A stretch of DNA of 27,068 nucleotides from Rhizopus sp. PT2906 (Eukaryota; Mucoromycota; Mucoromycetes; Mucorales; Rhizopodaceae), in assembly GCA_025529335.1 (NCBI GenBank), contig JAMYHX010000544.1:1-27068 (forward strand), read 5' to 3'. A program made the position numbers and the translations under genes. Shown in pieces: positions 10,163 to 19,269 of this stretch (position 1 is its first letter; every line of letters begins with the position of its first letter). The notes beneath the pieces were generated by a model. It saw only the letters and a list, made by a program, of their open reading frames with translations, did not search any database and was not told the origin of the DNA.

Positions 10163-11487
10163 ATGGGAAACTGCTTCACAAAACAACATCTTACTGAGCA
10201 TGAAAACAATCACAGAGATAGAGAAGGAGAATATTTTAGCACGACAATGATAGATACAGATATTGTCAAAATAATTAACTCAGAAAACATAACACTGCCT
10301 ACGAAAAGAGAGTTTCATCAGATAGAATCATCTACTTATTGGTTACCCAAGGATGATGATGAACAGATGAGACTTACAGGGGTAAAAAAAATCAGTTAAG
10401 CACCTTATTATCTTTCTAACTAGAATGATAGCAACACTTTGCATTTAAAGACATGTTTGGAGGGTAATGCAGCATGAAAAAGAAAAATTTTTGTTACTTA
10501 TTCTTTTATAGAAATATACTCCGAAGCGTAACTGAAATTCTTGATTTAACGCAAGAGTTATCTGTGCTTGACGTAGGATGTGGTCCAGCTGTATGGATTA
10601 TGGTAAGAATATAAAGACTTGGTCCCAAAGAACGACAGCCCATAGTAGCACTAACAAACTATCAAAGGATATGATTAATGACTATCCAAATTGCCGTTAT
10701 GATGGCTGTGACATGGTGGATGTTGTGAGTCAAAAACCTATTCCTAAGCAATTTACTTTCAATATTGGAAATGTATTAGAAGGGCTACCATATCCAGATA
10801 ACACTTTTGATCTTGTTCACATGAGGCTTTTTACCCTGGCATTGCAATATGACGAATGGCCAGGAGTGATTAAAGAGTTACTGCGTGTGACTAAGCCAGG
10901 AGGATTAGTACAGATAATGGAGGCAGATATAGAGGTGAGTGTGGTCACAGAAAGGTTTGTTATTTTTCCTTTACCTTTTTGTTAATTTTTATGAAATATC
11001 AAGACACCAAAAGAAAACAAGGACGCTTTCTGTAAAGCAATGACAGCCTGTAAGTTCTTATTAAAGAGATGCTATTCCGAGTCATTAATGCCATTTTATA
11101 GTAACTACTGTAGCCAAACAAAGACATCAGAATCCTCGAATTGGTAAAGAAATAGAAAGATTGGTCAGAGAAGCCGGTAATACCAAGATTGTTGAAACAA
11201 AGTCTGCTTATGTCGATACAAGTAAAGTTTAGATTACGATGATCAATATACTATATATATAATGTCGTTATTGACTATTGACCTCACTAGCCACTAATAG
11301 CGACACAGCCAAAAGAATTGCTTGGGCTTGGTTGGAGTTATTGAAAGGAGCAATGCCATGGCTTGCACCCGTCTTGGAGCTTACGAATCATGAGGAGCAA
11401 CAAAAGTTTTTGAAAGAAGTCAAGTATTGTATGGCCACTACATGTGGTGGTTTCCTTATGGATGGAGTAGTAGCTCAAAAACTATAA
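10163..11487 (+). CDS. Class I SAM-dependent methyltransferase with N-myristoylation-type start
   Basis: Seven exons (10163-10381, 10432-10463, 10512-10602, 10668-10934, 11004-11049, 11102-11221, 11291-11487) join in phase to about 323 residues. After a polar N-terminus come YWLPKDDDEQ and a QHFAFKDMFGGN helix, then motif I VLDVGCGPAVW (residues 102-112), DNTFDLVHMRLF (motif II/III) and LLRVTKPGGLVQIMEAD. This is the ubiE/Methyltransf_25-like layout common in large fungal families; substrate unknown. Oddities: the third Gly of GxGxG is Ala110, and the protein starts MGNCFTK, a consensus for Gly2 myristoylation with Cys4 for palmitoylation, suggesting membrane anchoring. Exon 2 is 32 nt. The gene looks intact despite being invisible as one ORF. 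Confidence 0.88.
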
Positions 11488-11651
11488 GATTATAGAAAAT
11501 TTGACAGCTAAAGTAAATAAACAACTTTTAATATGAAAAGACATCTTCAAATTTTCGTAATAAGAAAAAGAAGTAAGAAATAACAAAAGTAATCTTGCCA
11601 GAGCATATCAAAAATATCTATTTTTTGTTGGTTACCGTACTTTATCAAAAT

Positions 11652-12565
11652 ATGAATTCTATCGTGCTACACCTGCCCACCAAGGATTATGATCCACAAA
11701 GAAAAAAGAAGAGCGTAGATGACGTGTTTATATAATACTTTATAATCAAACTTACATTTTACCTTCCATTCCATTATTGCAGTAGATGAAGAGTACTAAC
11801 ACGCTATAGGAAATGGTTAGTCCGAATTTGACGATTTCTTCGCAAGTCTAAACATCTCTAAACAGATCTAACCATTTCTGCTAATCTTAATATTAATTTA
11901 CTGTAAATACAATTGGTCATCGACGACTACTAATAAAATTTTCTTTTATTCGTCAAATAAAAGACGACTACAAGTTCGAGGCTAGTAAGCCATTCAACGC
12001 CATTAATCCTCGTGGAAAACTTAGAGCCGTCGAGCTTCTGGAGGAAATAGCAACTCCTTACATACTCTTATGCACCTGCTCTGGTTCTTGGGGCGCCAAT
12101 TTGTTGATTCGATACTACTGGTCTGACAGGAGAAAAAAAGTATCCCAATGAGCCTATTAGTATGCAAGGTAGCTCCAGTAATATCAAAAAGTTAATAACT
12201 AATAATTTCAAAGCAGAAAAAGAACCAGAAGCAGGTAATGCATCCGAAGAGTATGACCCCATGCCATTCGCCTGCTCTTACAAGCGCGCCATCTGAAGAT
12301 AGTAACAGCAGTGAGGAGAGGTAAGTTACAATAAACGAATATCTGATAACAACACGTTGCAACTTTGCTTACATATATTTTTATAGTGATGGTAGCTCTT
12401 TAGACATGGCAAACATATTTCCGCAAGTCACCTATGGCAACAGACGAAGCAGTGATAGCAAAGGTACTTTATCGACCGTTTTATTGGTATATAGTGGTAT
12501 TGATTCATTACTTCAATATAGATAAGCGAAAGATCAAAAGAAGAATGACATGTAAAAGGAATTAG
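11652..12565 (+). CDS. Small multi-exon gene, basic nuclear-type protein of unknown function
   Basis: I infer five exons: 11652-11723, 11975-12139, 12214-12320, 12387-12463 and 12522-12565, giving about 154 residues in one consistent frame. The last two introns have strong sites (GTAAGT..TATAG and GTACTT..ATATAG), and phases 2 and 1 are kept. The intron at 12140-12213 has a TAACTAAT branch point and an AAG acceptor. The first intron is the weakest call (GTGTTT donor, AAG acceptor). The protein has PFNAINPRGKLRAVELLEE, then a basic LIRYYWSDRRKK helix, a Ser/Asp/Glu-rich linker and a very basic end (KRKIKRRMTCKR). The basic helix faintly recalls a homeodomain recognition helix, but no family is recognised. 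Nuclear location is an inference. Confidence 0.5.
11809..11880. repeat. Hairpin repeat A (MITE-like) inside an intron
   Basis: Arms AAATGGTTAG (11811-11820) and CTAACCATTT (11868-11877) are perfect complements around a 47 nt loop. The loop contains ACGATTTCTTC, which recurs in the hairpin at 12728-12824. It falls within the inferred first intron of the small gene 11652-12565. Confidence 0.55.
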
Positions 12566-12727
12566 CTTTTTATTATTATAAGTTCTAATATAAATAAAGT
12601 ATAAGATAATAAGCGAGTTTTTATTGTATTTAAGCTATTATATATAATGCGTATGAAGTAATAATAGTAGCAAAGGGGTAGGGGGGAAACGCTGAACCTT
12701 GTTTTTTGGTGAATAGAAATCTTTAGA
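12566..12727. other. AT-rich spacer after the small gene
   Basis: Probably holds the 3' UTR and an AATAAAG-type polyadenylation signal (about 12592-12598) of the preceding gene. No coding potential seen. Confidence 0.35.
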
Positions 12728-12824
12728 TAGTCGGAAGAAATCATTAGATGACAATCTAAAGTTTTCTAAGTGTTTGCGCAAAACAAAGAAATGTGAAGAT
12801 CAATCTAACGATTTCTTCCGACTA
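12728..12824. repeat. Hairpin repeat B (MITE-like), 22 bp arms
   Basis: The left arm at 12728-12749 (TAGTCGGAAGAAAT...) and right arm at 12803-12824 (...ATTTCTTCCGACTA) pair over 22 bp with one mismatch, around a 53 nt loop. The arm core GAAAT(C/G)(A/G)TTAG is shared with hairpin A. The right arm ends two bases before the open integrase frame begins. Confidence 0.7.
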
Positions 12825-12826
12825 CA

Positions 12827-13928
12827 GTGAACGACAAGAAAGAATTATTTAGGCTAGTAGATGATCGTTTTGTAAGAGTGCCACCTATTGGCGAGAGGAT
12901 TAAAGTCCTAACCGAATGTCATGACGGACACGGACACTTTGGGCAGGAAGCCATTTGGAAGCGCTTATATCATTACTATTGGTGGCCAATCTCGTATGAA
13001 GACTACAAAAAGTTCATCAAGTCATGCGAATTATGCCAGTTGCGTTCTTACACTCCTGAAAGGGTCGCAAGCAGTGGAATAGTTTCTGTCCATAAGCCTT
13101 TCGAAAGGTTCTCCATTGATTGCGTTGGACCTTTTCCGAACAACAAGGACAAAAACAAGTATATCATAATGGCAGTTGAGTATTTACTGGTTGGTCGATT
13201 GCAAGAACAGTGAAGAATTCGGATGCCAATACAACAGTTAGCTTTCTATATGAAGGTATATGTTTTGTGCTTTTGGACCTCTGAAGAAGATCTTAACGGA
13301 TACTGGAAGTCATTTGAATGGAGATGAAATTAAAGAAGTTGTAAAATTAATGCAAACAAGACATAAATTTTCAGCTTCTTACCGCCCCCAGACAAACGGC
13401 CGTGTAGAGCAGTTAAATGGAACAATAGTCAAAGGAATTCGGAAGATGGTGGAGAATAATAAGAAAACTTGGAATATTCTGTTATCATCTATACTGTATG
13501 CCTACATGACAAAAACTCAAAAATACACAAAATTACCATCCTATGAAGCCCTCTTTGGGGTATTGCCAAAAGTACCTGGTTTGGATCCCTTGCAAGAGCT
13601 AGGCAATAGATCGGGAATGGAGCGATTATACTATTTAGTATATAAGCATATCAACAAAGAAGATAAATAAACAGCAAGATGTTTAAATTTGAAGAAATCG
13701 TACAAGTTCGAAGTGGGAGATAAAGTTATTAGACTCAAATCTACTAAGAAAACCAAATTGGACTTGAATTATGGACGTCAAGTATACACAGCACTCAAAC
13801 AACTTCACAAGAATACTTTTATTTGGGCAAGAAGTAATGGAGTCAAGCTCAAGCGAGCTATTAACGTCAATAACTTGAAGCTTTTTGTTCAAAGGCTAGA
13901 TGAAGAACCAAAAGTGTTGAAAATTTGA
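12827..13928 (+). pseudogene. Ty3/gypsy-type integrase fragment, frame-disrupted
   Basis: Remnant of a retrotransposon integrase. The first open piece (12827-13213) has the HHCC zinc domain (HDGHGHFG...CELCQ) and the first catalytic Asp in FSIDCVGPFP. The next (13260-13670) has the second Asp in LTDTGSHL and the Glu in NGRVEQLNG, then the usual region after the core. A third frame (13689-13928) holds the C-terminal part (EVGDKVIRLKS). The reading frame is broken near 13185, near 13255 and at a stop at 13668-13670, so no intact product is made. Gag, protease, reverse transcriptase and RNase H are absent upstream, so only the 3' part of pol remains. A purine-rich GGCGGGAGAA at about 13930 could be a polypurine-tract relic. 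Confidence 0.88.
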
Positions 13929-14458
13929 TGGCGGGAGAATGAAAGATGTGCAAAAACGAAGTTACACACATTCCTTTTTCTTTTTAATATATATTTAACA
14001 GATCCTAGCTCCTTTCTTCCTTTTTCTCTTAGGTTATCCAGATAAAATATACTGGGGAACTAGGAAAAAGTGAGTTCAAACACATTGTAATTTTATATAA
14101 ATTCTAATATGAAATAAAGCTTCGTATTATAACCCACAGCTTTTACGAATGGAAACAACTTGCAATAAAAACAGATATAATTTTGTGACTTGTTTATTCG
14201 CCACGTAAATCGTGCTCTGTTTAAGGAATTTCTATTTCACCTTTTTTACTCTGATTCTTCACATTACCGCAGTAGACAATATGACCAGGAGCAATAGCAT
14301 TTGCTTTTACTTCAAGATCACAAAGGTTGCGATCAAATAATATTGTGCCTACGAACATTACTTTAATACATCACTAACCAAAACTCTCATTTATGACAAT
14401 TCCCTTACCAACATCCTGTCTCTACATTCCCTTCCTTGGTTCCCCATTTTCTTATCTT
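13929..14458. other. Intergenic region with a small minus-strand ORF
   Basis: About 530 bp between the integrase relic and the 203 bp repeats. AT-rich with polypyrimidine runs; no clear LTR pair. On the minus strand 14358-14221 is a 45-codon ORF with protein-like composition (APGHIVYCGNVKNQSKKGE). An in-frame stop lies shortly upstream, so it is at best a last exon. No family recognised. Confidence 0.3.
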
Positions 14459-14661
14459 GATCTGACTTGGGCTCGTGTATGAAGACGGGTTGACAATAGG
14501 ACTGCATATGTCTTTGGGACATGGTTGTGGCATATGCATCTGGTCAGATTAACCTTTTGTGAAGCTTGGGCGGTTTCCCAAACCGTTGACAATAGCATGT
14601 CTTTAGCCTCTTCTTCACACAACTGGACTATTGGCATGTGGCTCAAAGGTTAATGTTCGTC
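14459..14661. repeat. Direct repeat unit 1 (203 bp)
   Basis: First of two nearly identical 203 bp units, starting GATCTGACTTGGGC and ending TTAATGTTCGTC. I see a single difference from unit 2 (C at 14608, T at 14838). A minus-strand ORF of about 64 codons (MSHMPIVQLCEEEAKDM...) runs through each unit, and the one difference is synonymous in it. Internal near-repeats of TTGACAATAG...CATGTCTTT are also present. Confidence 0.9.
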
Positions 14662-14688
14662 AAGATATGATGGCATATGAATTTAAGA

Positions 14689-14891
14689 GATCTGACTTGG
14701 GCTCGTGTATGAAGACGGGTTGACAATAGGACTGCATATGTCTTTGGGACATGGTTGTGGCATATGCATCTGGTCAGATTAACCTTTTGTGAAGCTTGGG
14801 CGGTTTCCCAAACCGTTGACAATAGCATGTCTTTAGCTTCTTCTTCACACAACTGGACTATTGGCATGTGGCTCAAAGGTTAATGTTCGTC
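14689..14891. repeat. Direct repeat unit 2 (203 bp)
   Basis: Second copy of the 203 bp unit, separated from unit 1 by a 27 bp spacer (period 230 bp). The near identity implies a recent duplication or gene-conversion-type homogenisation. No gene family or LTR structure recognised. Confidence 0.9.
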
Positions 14892-15187
14892 TCTTAATTA
14901 AATTCTTCTGCTTATTCTTGGTAATTATTGATTTGGACGTATCATTTACATTTGGTAATATTAAATTAAGCAGGATATCTGCCTTATATTCACTACCGCT
15001 CTTTTCAGGTGGATTGTTCACATACTTTTGTTCTGGATCCGTACACAATTACAAGCTACATTTTTCTTTTTTGTATCATACTTAAACCATAAATCGTCAT
15101 TATATTACATCATTTCTGGTTTTCCTTTTTTTTTTTTCTCCTGCCCCTATCACTGCTTAAATTAAATCAATTATAAATACAGTGTTT
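14892..15187. other. Intergenic, nothing recognised
   Basis: AT-rich stretch with T runs (about 15127-15139). Short ORFs on both strands without protein-like features. No gene or repeat seen. Confidence 0.3.
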
Positions 15188-15270
15188 TTAAAAATTAATG
15201 TCGCGCCAAGATGTCGCATTTCTGTATATTTTGTATTGTAAAAATTCAATTTTTGCGACATTACTTTCTG
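15188..15270 (+). mobile_element. MITE copy 1 (TAATGTCGC terminal inverted repeats)
   Basis: Short non-coding element with inverted ends TAATGTCGC (15196-15204) and GCGACATTA (15255-15263), followed by CTTTCTG. It shares its full length with the copy at 18029-18114 in the same orientation, and with the copy at 25685-25758 inverted. Shared internal pieces are CCAAGATGTCG and TGTATATTTTGTATT. Confidence 0.75.
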
Positions 15271-15415
15271 CAAATACTGTACAGTAATCTTTAGAATGTT
15301 TTATGATTTTTTTGCTAATGGTTTTCGAATATAGACATAATCTTTTGTCAGCTTGATCATTGATTGAACATTAATACGAAATATAGGTATTAATTTATTA
15401 AGTATTTATTGTAAA

Positions 15416-17424
15416 CTATTGATTGTCGGGTGTCTTCTTTCTTTTACGTGACAATCTGTGCGTGTCATTTGAAAGCCATGATTGAGGGGGTATGGGCTGT
15501 CTTCGCCGTCCGCTCTCCACGGCTTCCATTATCGATGCTTCAGCCTTGACAACTGTTTTCAAAGCAATGTTCTATTTACATAGCAAAATGAAATTAGTAA
15601 AAGACGCATAGTTTGAATATTAATTCATGCTTACTTTTAATTGTAGCAATTTTGCTACGATTGCTGGAATTAAATACAGCTGGTCAATGCGGAAGCATAC
15701 ATCAACTTGGGACAAGTTAATATATCTATACAACTTGGGAGAAATCATATCCATCACGAATGTCTTTAAATGCCGGCCTTCGGTGAGGATACCGCATACA
15801 AGAGGGCATTCAACTCCATTTAAAACCAAGTCATTGTATGTGGTACGCATTTGTCTTGCAAGCTTGACACTATCGGATTCTATGGTCGAGCTTTGCTCCG
15901 TGGGCTTGAACTCTGCGATCAAGACAACGCACTTCACATTGATAGTCATACTGTACACCACGAAGTCTGGTTTGTATGCCTTTGACTCGTTGTTTGAAAG
16001 ATCATTGCCGTTCGCCCTATAAAAAGAAAGCATCAACTATACATTCACGCAATCTTGGGTATTTATATTTCTAAATTACCAACGAGTCTTCAAGCGAGTG
16101 TCTGAAGAAAACACTGACTGCAATAGGGGTGCCAAAAAATGATGGACATAGGAATCCTCGATGGATCGATCAGGTGATCCTGCTATCAAAAGTGGCAGTC
16201 TAATAAAATGAATGACAATATGAGCAATATATTTTAAAAATGTTAACTACTGTTGATAGATATTTACATCTGAGTCAATACATGAGCAGTATGGGCATCT
16301 ATATTGTTCTTTTTCTCAGCTGCTTCGGCCATATATCTTGAACATACAGATAGGCATGATAGGAAGTCACTGGGCGGATCCTTCAGATAAATAAGTATTT
16401 AAGATGCCATAAAGAAACTACCAAAACTTTGCTTTAATGAGATCTTACCTCGCTGATTTCTTGACACCAGATTAGTGCCTTATTTGGTGTTTCGGGACGA
16501 TAGTTTTCAAAACGCAGACTAGACATGATTGCTTGATGGATATTTGTACCGAAGTACTTCGTCACAGAACTGCTTAAATCGTTATTGAAAATAAAAATGT
16601 CGTTCAGGGCTCTATATAAATTACAAGCTGAATAACTTCTAATCATCTTCAACGCTAATTGCTTTTACTTACAAGAGGCGCAAATCCGACAGGCTTCCAG
16701 GGTTCCTTTTCATTAGCTGCGTGTTTCGTTTCAACGTGTAACATTTTTCAGAAATGTTATAACCTTCATTTACCAGCCAATGTACCACTTCTTCTTCTTG
16801 CTGCTGCTGTTCCTGTTTTTGTTGCATAGGCTCTTCATTTATAAAGAAGTATTCTGCAGTTCGATATGGATGATGGTCAATGGATAGGTCCGAAGGGATA
16901 CGCTCGTCATCAGATTCTTCCTCTTCGAGAGGCAACTGAGAAGCTTCCTAAAAACACCAAACGCCAGCAATTAGAAGAATATAACAGGTTGTAAACTTTA
17001 AGCATTTTACAGCATAAACGGTGTTTTTGTCACCAATAGCATATATTCTGGATGAATCAGTGGCTACTATGTTGTATTCGATTGAAGAGCTTGATTTTTT
17101 ATCTTTTTTCTCCTATAGAGTAAAGCAATACATTAATTAACTATTTATGAGATTCTTATTAGTATATTCATTAGTCCTTACTTCATCGATTAAGTTCCTG
17201 ATATGATGTTTAACATCATTTGGAACTTTATGATTTCTTTCAATTGTATTTAAGGCGTTCAAATAGCAAGCCAATAATGATTTTATTTTTGTCTTTGAAG
17301 GTTTTTCTGAGTTGAAGATATCCGTGAAGTTTTGAAAGCTCCAATTAGAACATGGATTATCAGCAAAGTACTTCAAATGTTTATCATTTCCGTTGTAAGG
17401 GAATTTGTACTTGTTCATATGCAT
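15416..17424 (-). CDS. PD-(D/E)XK nuclease-like protein, orphan fungal family, eight exons
   Basis: Minus-strand exons 17424-17182, 17112-17011, 16947-16673, 16611-16449, 16380-16268, 16199-16080, 16016-15635 and 15571-15416 join in phase to about 517 residues with no stop. I chose the ATG at 17424 because a polypyrimidine leader precedes it; longer in-frame starts would translate that leader. The N-terminal part is polar, with a Gln/Glu-rich patch (about residues 145-160). Residues 339-460 carry KPDFVV, then 17 residues later EFK (PD at 355-356, E374-x-K376), followed by a helix (VKLARQM) and VECPLVCGILTEG, the order of a restriction-endonuclease fold core. The tail is basic (LSRKRKKTPDN). 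I recall similar proteins as numerous in Mucoromycota, with unknown role. Nuclease activity is inferred only. Confidence 0.75.
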
Positions 17425-17634
17425 AATATTTTGAGTGAAGAAGAAGGAAAAGATAGAAAAGAAAAAAAGATCTACAACGGAATAAGGGGGAGATCTCATT
17501 TTATAATCTGTGTGCAACGACTCACAGTAGAAATAAATCCTTAGATCACAATTGCAGCAATAGGGTCACTCGTTTATTTATTCCCAATCTTCTTTTTAAT
17601 TTAATATAAGTTCCTATGCATTATCCAATAAACT

Positions 17635-17980
17635 TTAGTCCATTACCATATTGTTATTATACTTAGAATATCCATCTATTTCCTCTTCTCGTTCGCCTAG
17701 ACTTACTATCAAGCTTCTTGCTCTTACTTCCTGTACTATCTTCTGTAGATTAACCTTCAGTCTGTTGATATCATCCTCCCTTGGCCTTTTTAGCTGTATT
17801 ATTCAGCACCCTAAGCCATGTAAGATCTTTCTCCTTTCCTTCTTCATTGATGTGCCTACAACTATTTACAGTTGTATTTGGATCAATGTTAACTGTATGA
17901 TTCCGATTTATATATCGGACTCTGTTTATCAAAATTATAATCTTGTCTTGATCTGCATTTGTATTAAACCTTCTTGTCAA
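17635..17980 (-). pseudogene. Relic of a short unknown gene, frameshifted at an A run
   Basis: On the minus strand one frame is open from 17980 to 17771 (polar, ending RVLNNTAKKAKGG). A second frame is open from about 17793 to the stop at 17635, reading KRPREDDINRLKVNLQKIV and on, an amphipathic helical segment. They overlap at an AAAAA run, where a one-base slip would carry the first into the second. Alternatively the second is a 3' exon using the CAG just before it (17794-17796), but no matching donor is evident. Family not recognised. Confidence 0.35.
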
Positions 17981-18028
17981 ACTTTAATCGTTTTCTAATT
18001 TGGCCAAGTACATTTAATTATACATTGA

Positions 18029-18114
18029 TTTTAAAAATTAATGTCGCGCCAAGATGTTCGCATTCCTGCATATTTTTATTGCAAAAATTCAATTTTTGCG
18101 ACATTTACTTTCTG
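18029..18114 (+). mobile_element. MITE copy 2, same orientation as copy 1
   Basis: Ends TAATGTCGC (18039-18047) and GCGACATTTAC (from 18098, one extra T compared with copy 1). It shares TTTTAAAAATTAATGTCGCG and CCAAGATG with copy 1, plus an internal palindrome GCAAAAATTCAATTTTTGC. It lies about 2.8 kb from copy 1, on the other side of the PD-(D/E)XK-like gene. Confidence 0.75.
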
Positions 18115-18408
18115 GAACTACTGTATCTGAAGATCGTTTCAAGCAATTTGCAGCATCGTATGCAAGCTCAGTGGTCGCAAAATGCAATAACAGAGGTCTA
18201 ACTTAACTGTTTGTAAATCTGACTCTATTCGCAAAGCAAATGATATAGAGGTACTGATAAGATGATTTCTTATGTAAAATGGAAAATAGAAGAAGACTCA
18301 AGCTTCTAATGGTTCTGTAAGTTATTATTGGGAGTCTTGTGATAAAGAAAGTCTCTTTTATTTAAATAGCAGAAAGTAATTATTTGTACTTTTGAAATGA
18401 GTATGTGC

Positions 18409-18411
<3 letters not shown>
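18115..18411. other. Intergenic, nothing recognised
   Basis: About 300 bp of AT-rich sequence with no supported gene on either strand. Confidence 0.3.

Positions 18412-18439
<28 letters not shown>
18412..18439. repeat. (TA)14 microsatellite
   Basis: Uninterrupted TA dinucleotide run. Likely variable in length between strains. Confidence 0.95.
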
Positions 18440-18445
<6 letters not shown>

Positions 18446-18558
18446 CGTAGCTCAGGTTTATTAAAGTGATGATATGGAAATGTGTATGTGTAACCACAGT
18501 CAATGGAAAGAACAATAAAACGGACTTCAAACTAAGTTTAGCGGCGATACCCAATCCG

Positions 18559-19096
18559 TTACTTAATGTAATATTGCTCATTGCAATTGAACCTTTTCTT
18601 TTGATTGACTTCAGTTAAGATGCTCTTGATGACATTGTCGTCACTGGAACCATTATAATGACAAATCTTACGTAGATCATCCAACATATCCTGAAAAAGA
18701 AAAAGAAGTAATGTTAGATCATGCAAAATATTGGTTGTCTTGTCCGTCAGCTTACATCAATTGTTGATATAAAATTAATCAAATTTTCTAAAGGTCCTGT
18801 TCGGATTTGATTCAACGACTTGGAAAACAAAAAGAACAAAAATCCTTCAACTGGTACTTTTTTCTTTGGTAAACTAAGCACAGAGAGTTTCCTACTGAAA
18901 CCAGCTACTTGAATCATTGGCATCTTTATAAAGGAAACTTCTTGGGTATGGGTATATGGTGTTTTCTTGATAAATGTGCTTAATGACACTTGGAAGCAAT
19001 GGTGTACTTCAGCTTGTCTTTAAAAATTTTTGCTACAGTTGCTTTTTTTTGCCATCTTTCCCCTACAGCCATCGACCATATGGTCATCAACTTATA
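18559..19096 (-). pseudogene. Decayed gene relic, unknown Mucoromycota-type family
   Basis: The 3' end is well supported: an exon ending at 18756 (...LINFISTID) is spliced by GTAAGC..TTTTTCAG to an exon 18690-18559 (DMLDDLRKICHYNGSSDD and on) with a stop. Upstream the frame runs open to about 18998, but the protein-like sequence further 5' (around 19096-18983, including VGERWQKKATVAKIFK) is in another frame and ends in a stop. The two overlap, so a frameshift has occurred. More scraps on the same strand near 19130-19220 contain stops. No function assigned; a small intact gene limited to the 3' exons is possible but lacks a good ATG. Confidence 0.5.
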
Positions 19097-19269
19097 TCAT
19101 TACCTCCAAAAATAATTGGGAAACACTACATTCATCAAAAGCTAGACTATTTCTACGTACGCTACCTCTATCTATTATCTATGATGCTATCCAACAAAAC
19201 TTTTCATCATCTTGTTTTATTTCTTTTCAAGAAGAAGAGAAAAAAATGTTAATTCTTTATTTATTCTAG

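Noticed and set aside
12560..14140. Possible LTR pair: AT-rich TTCTAATAT(G)AAATAAAG-like strings near 12585 and near 14105, flanking the integrase relic
   Set aside because: Similarity covers only about 25 AT-rich bases containing a polyadenylation-like signal; no TG..CA ends or longer match.
14459..14891. 203 bp repeats as a pair of LTRs
   Set aside because: Only 27 bp lie between them, and there are no TG..CA termini, primer-binding site or polypurine tract.
15627..16022. Plus-strand ORF of 131 codons
   Set aside because: It is antisense to exon 7 of the spliced nuclease-like gene and has no protein-like features of its own.
17425..17517. N-terminal extension of the nuclease-like protein with a Phe-rich hydrophobic segment
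   Set aside because: The segment is the translated polypyrimidine leader; the ATG just after it is the better start.
17651..17998. Plus-strand hydrophobic ORF of 115 codons
   Set aside because: Ser/Ile/Leu/Cys-rich composition is what the complement of AT-rich, Lys/Asn-rich sequence gives; no promoter or motif. The minus strand is more protein-like.
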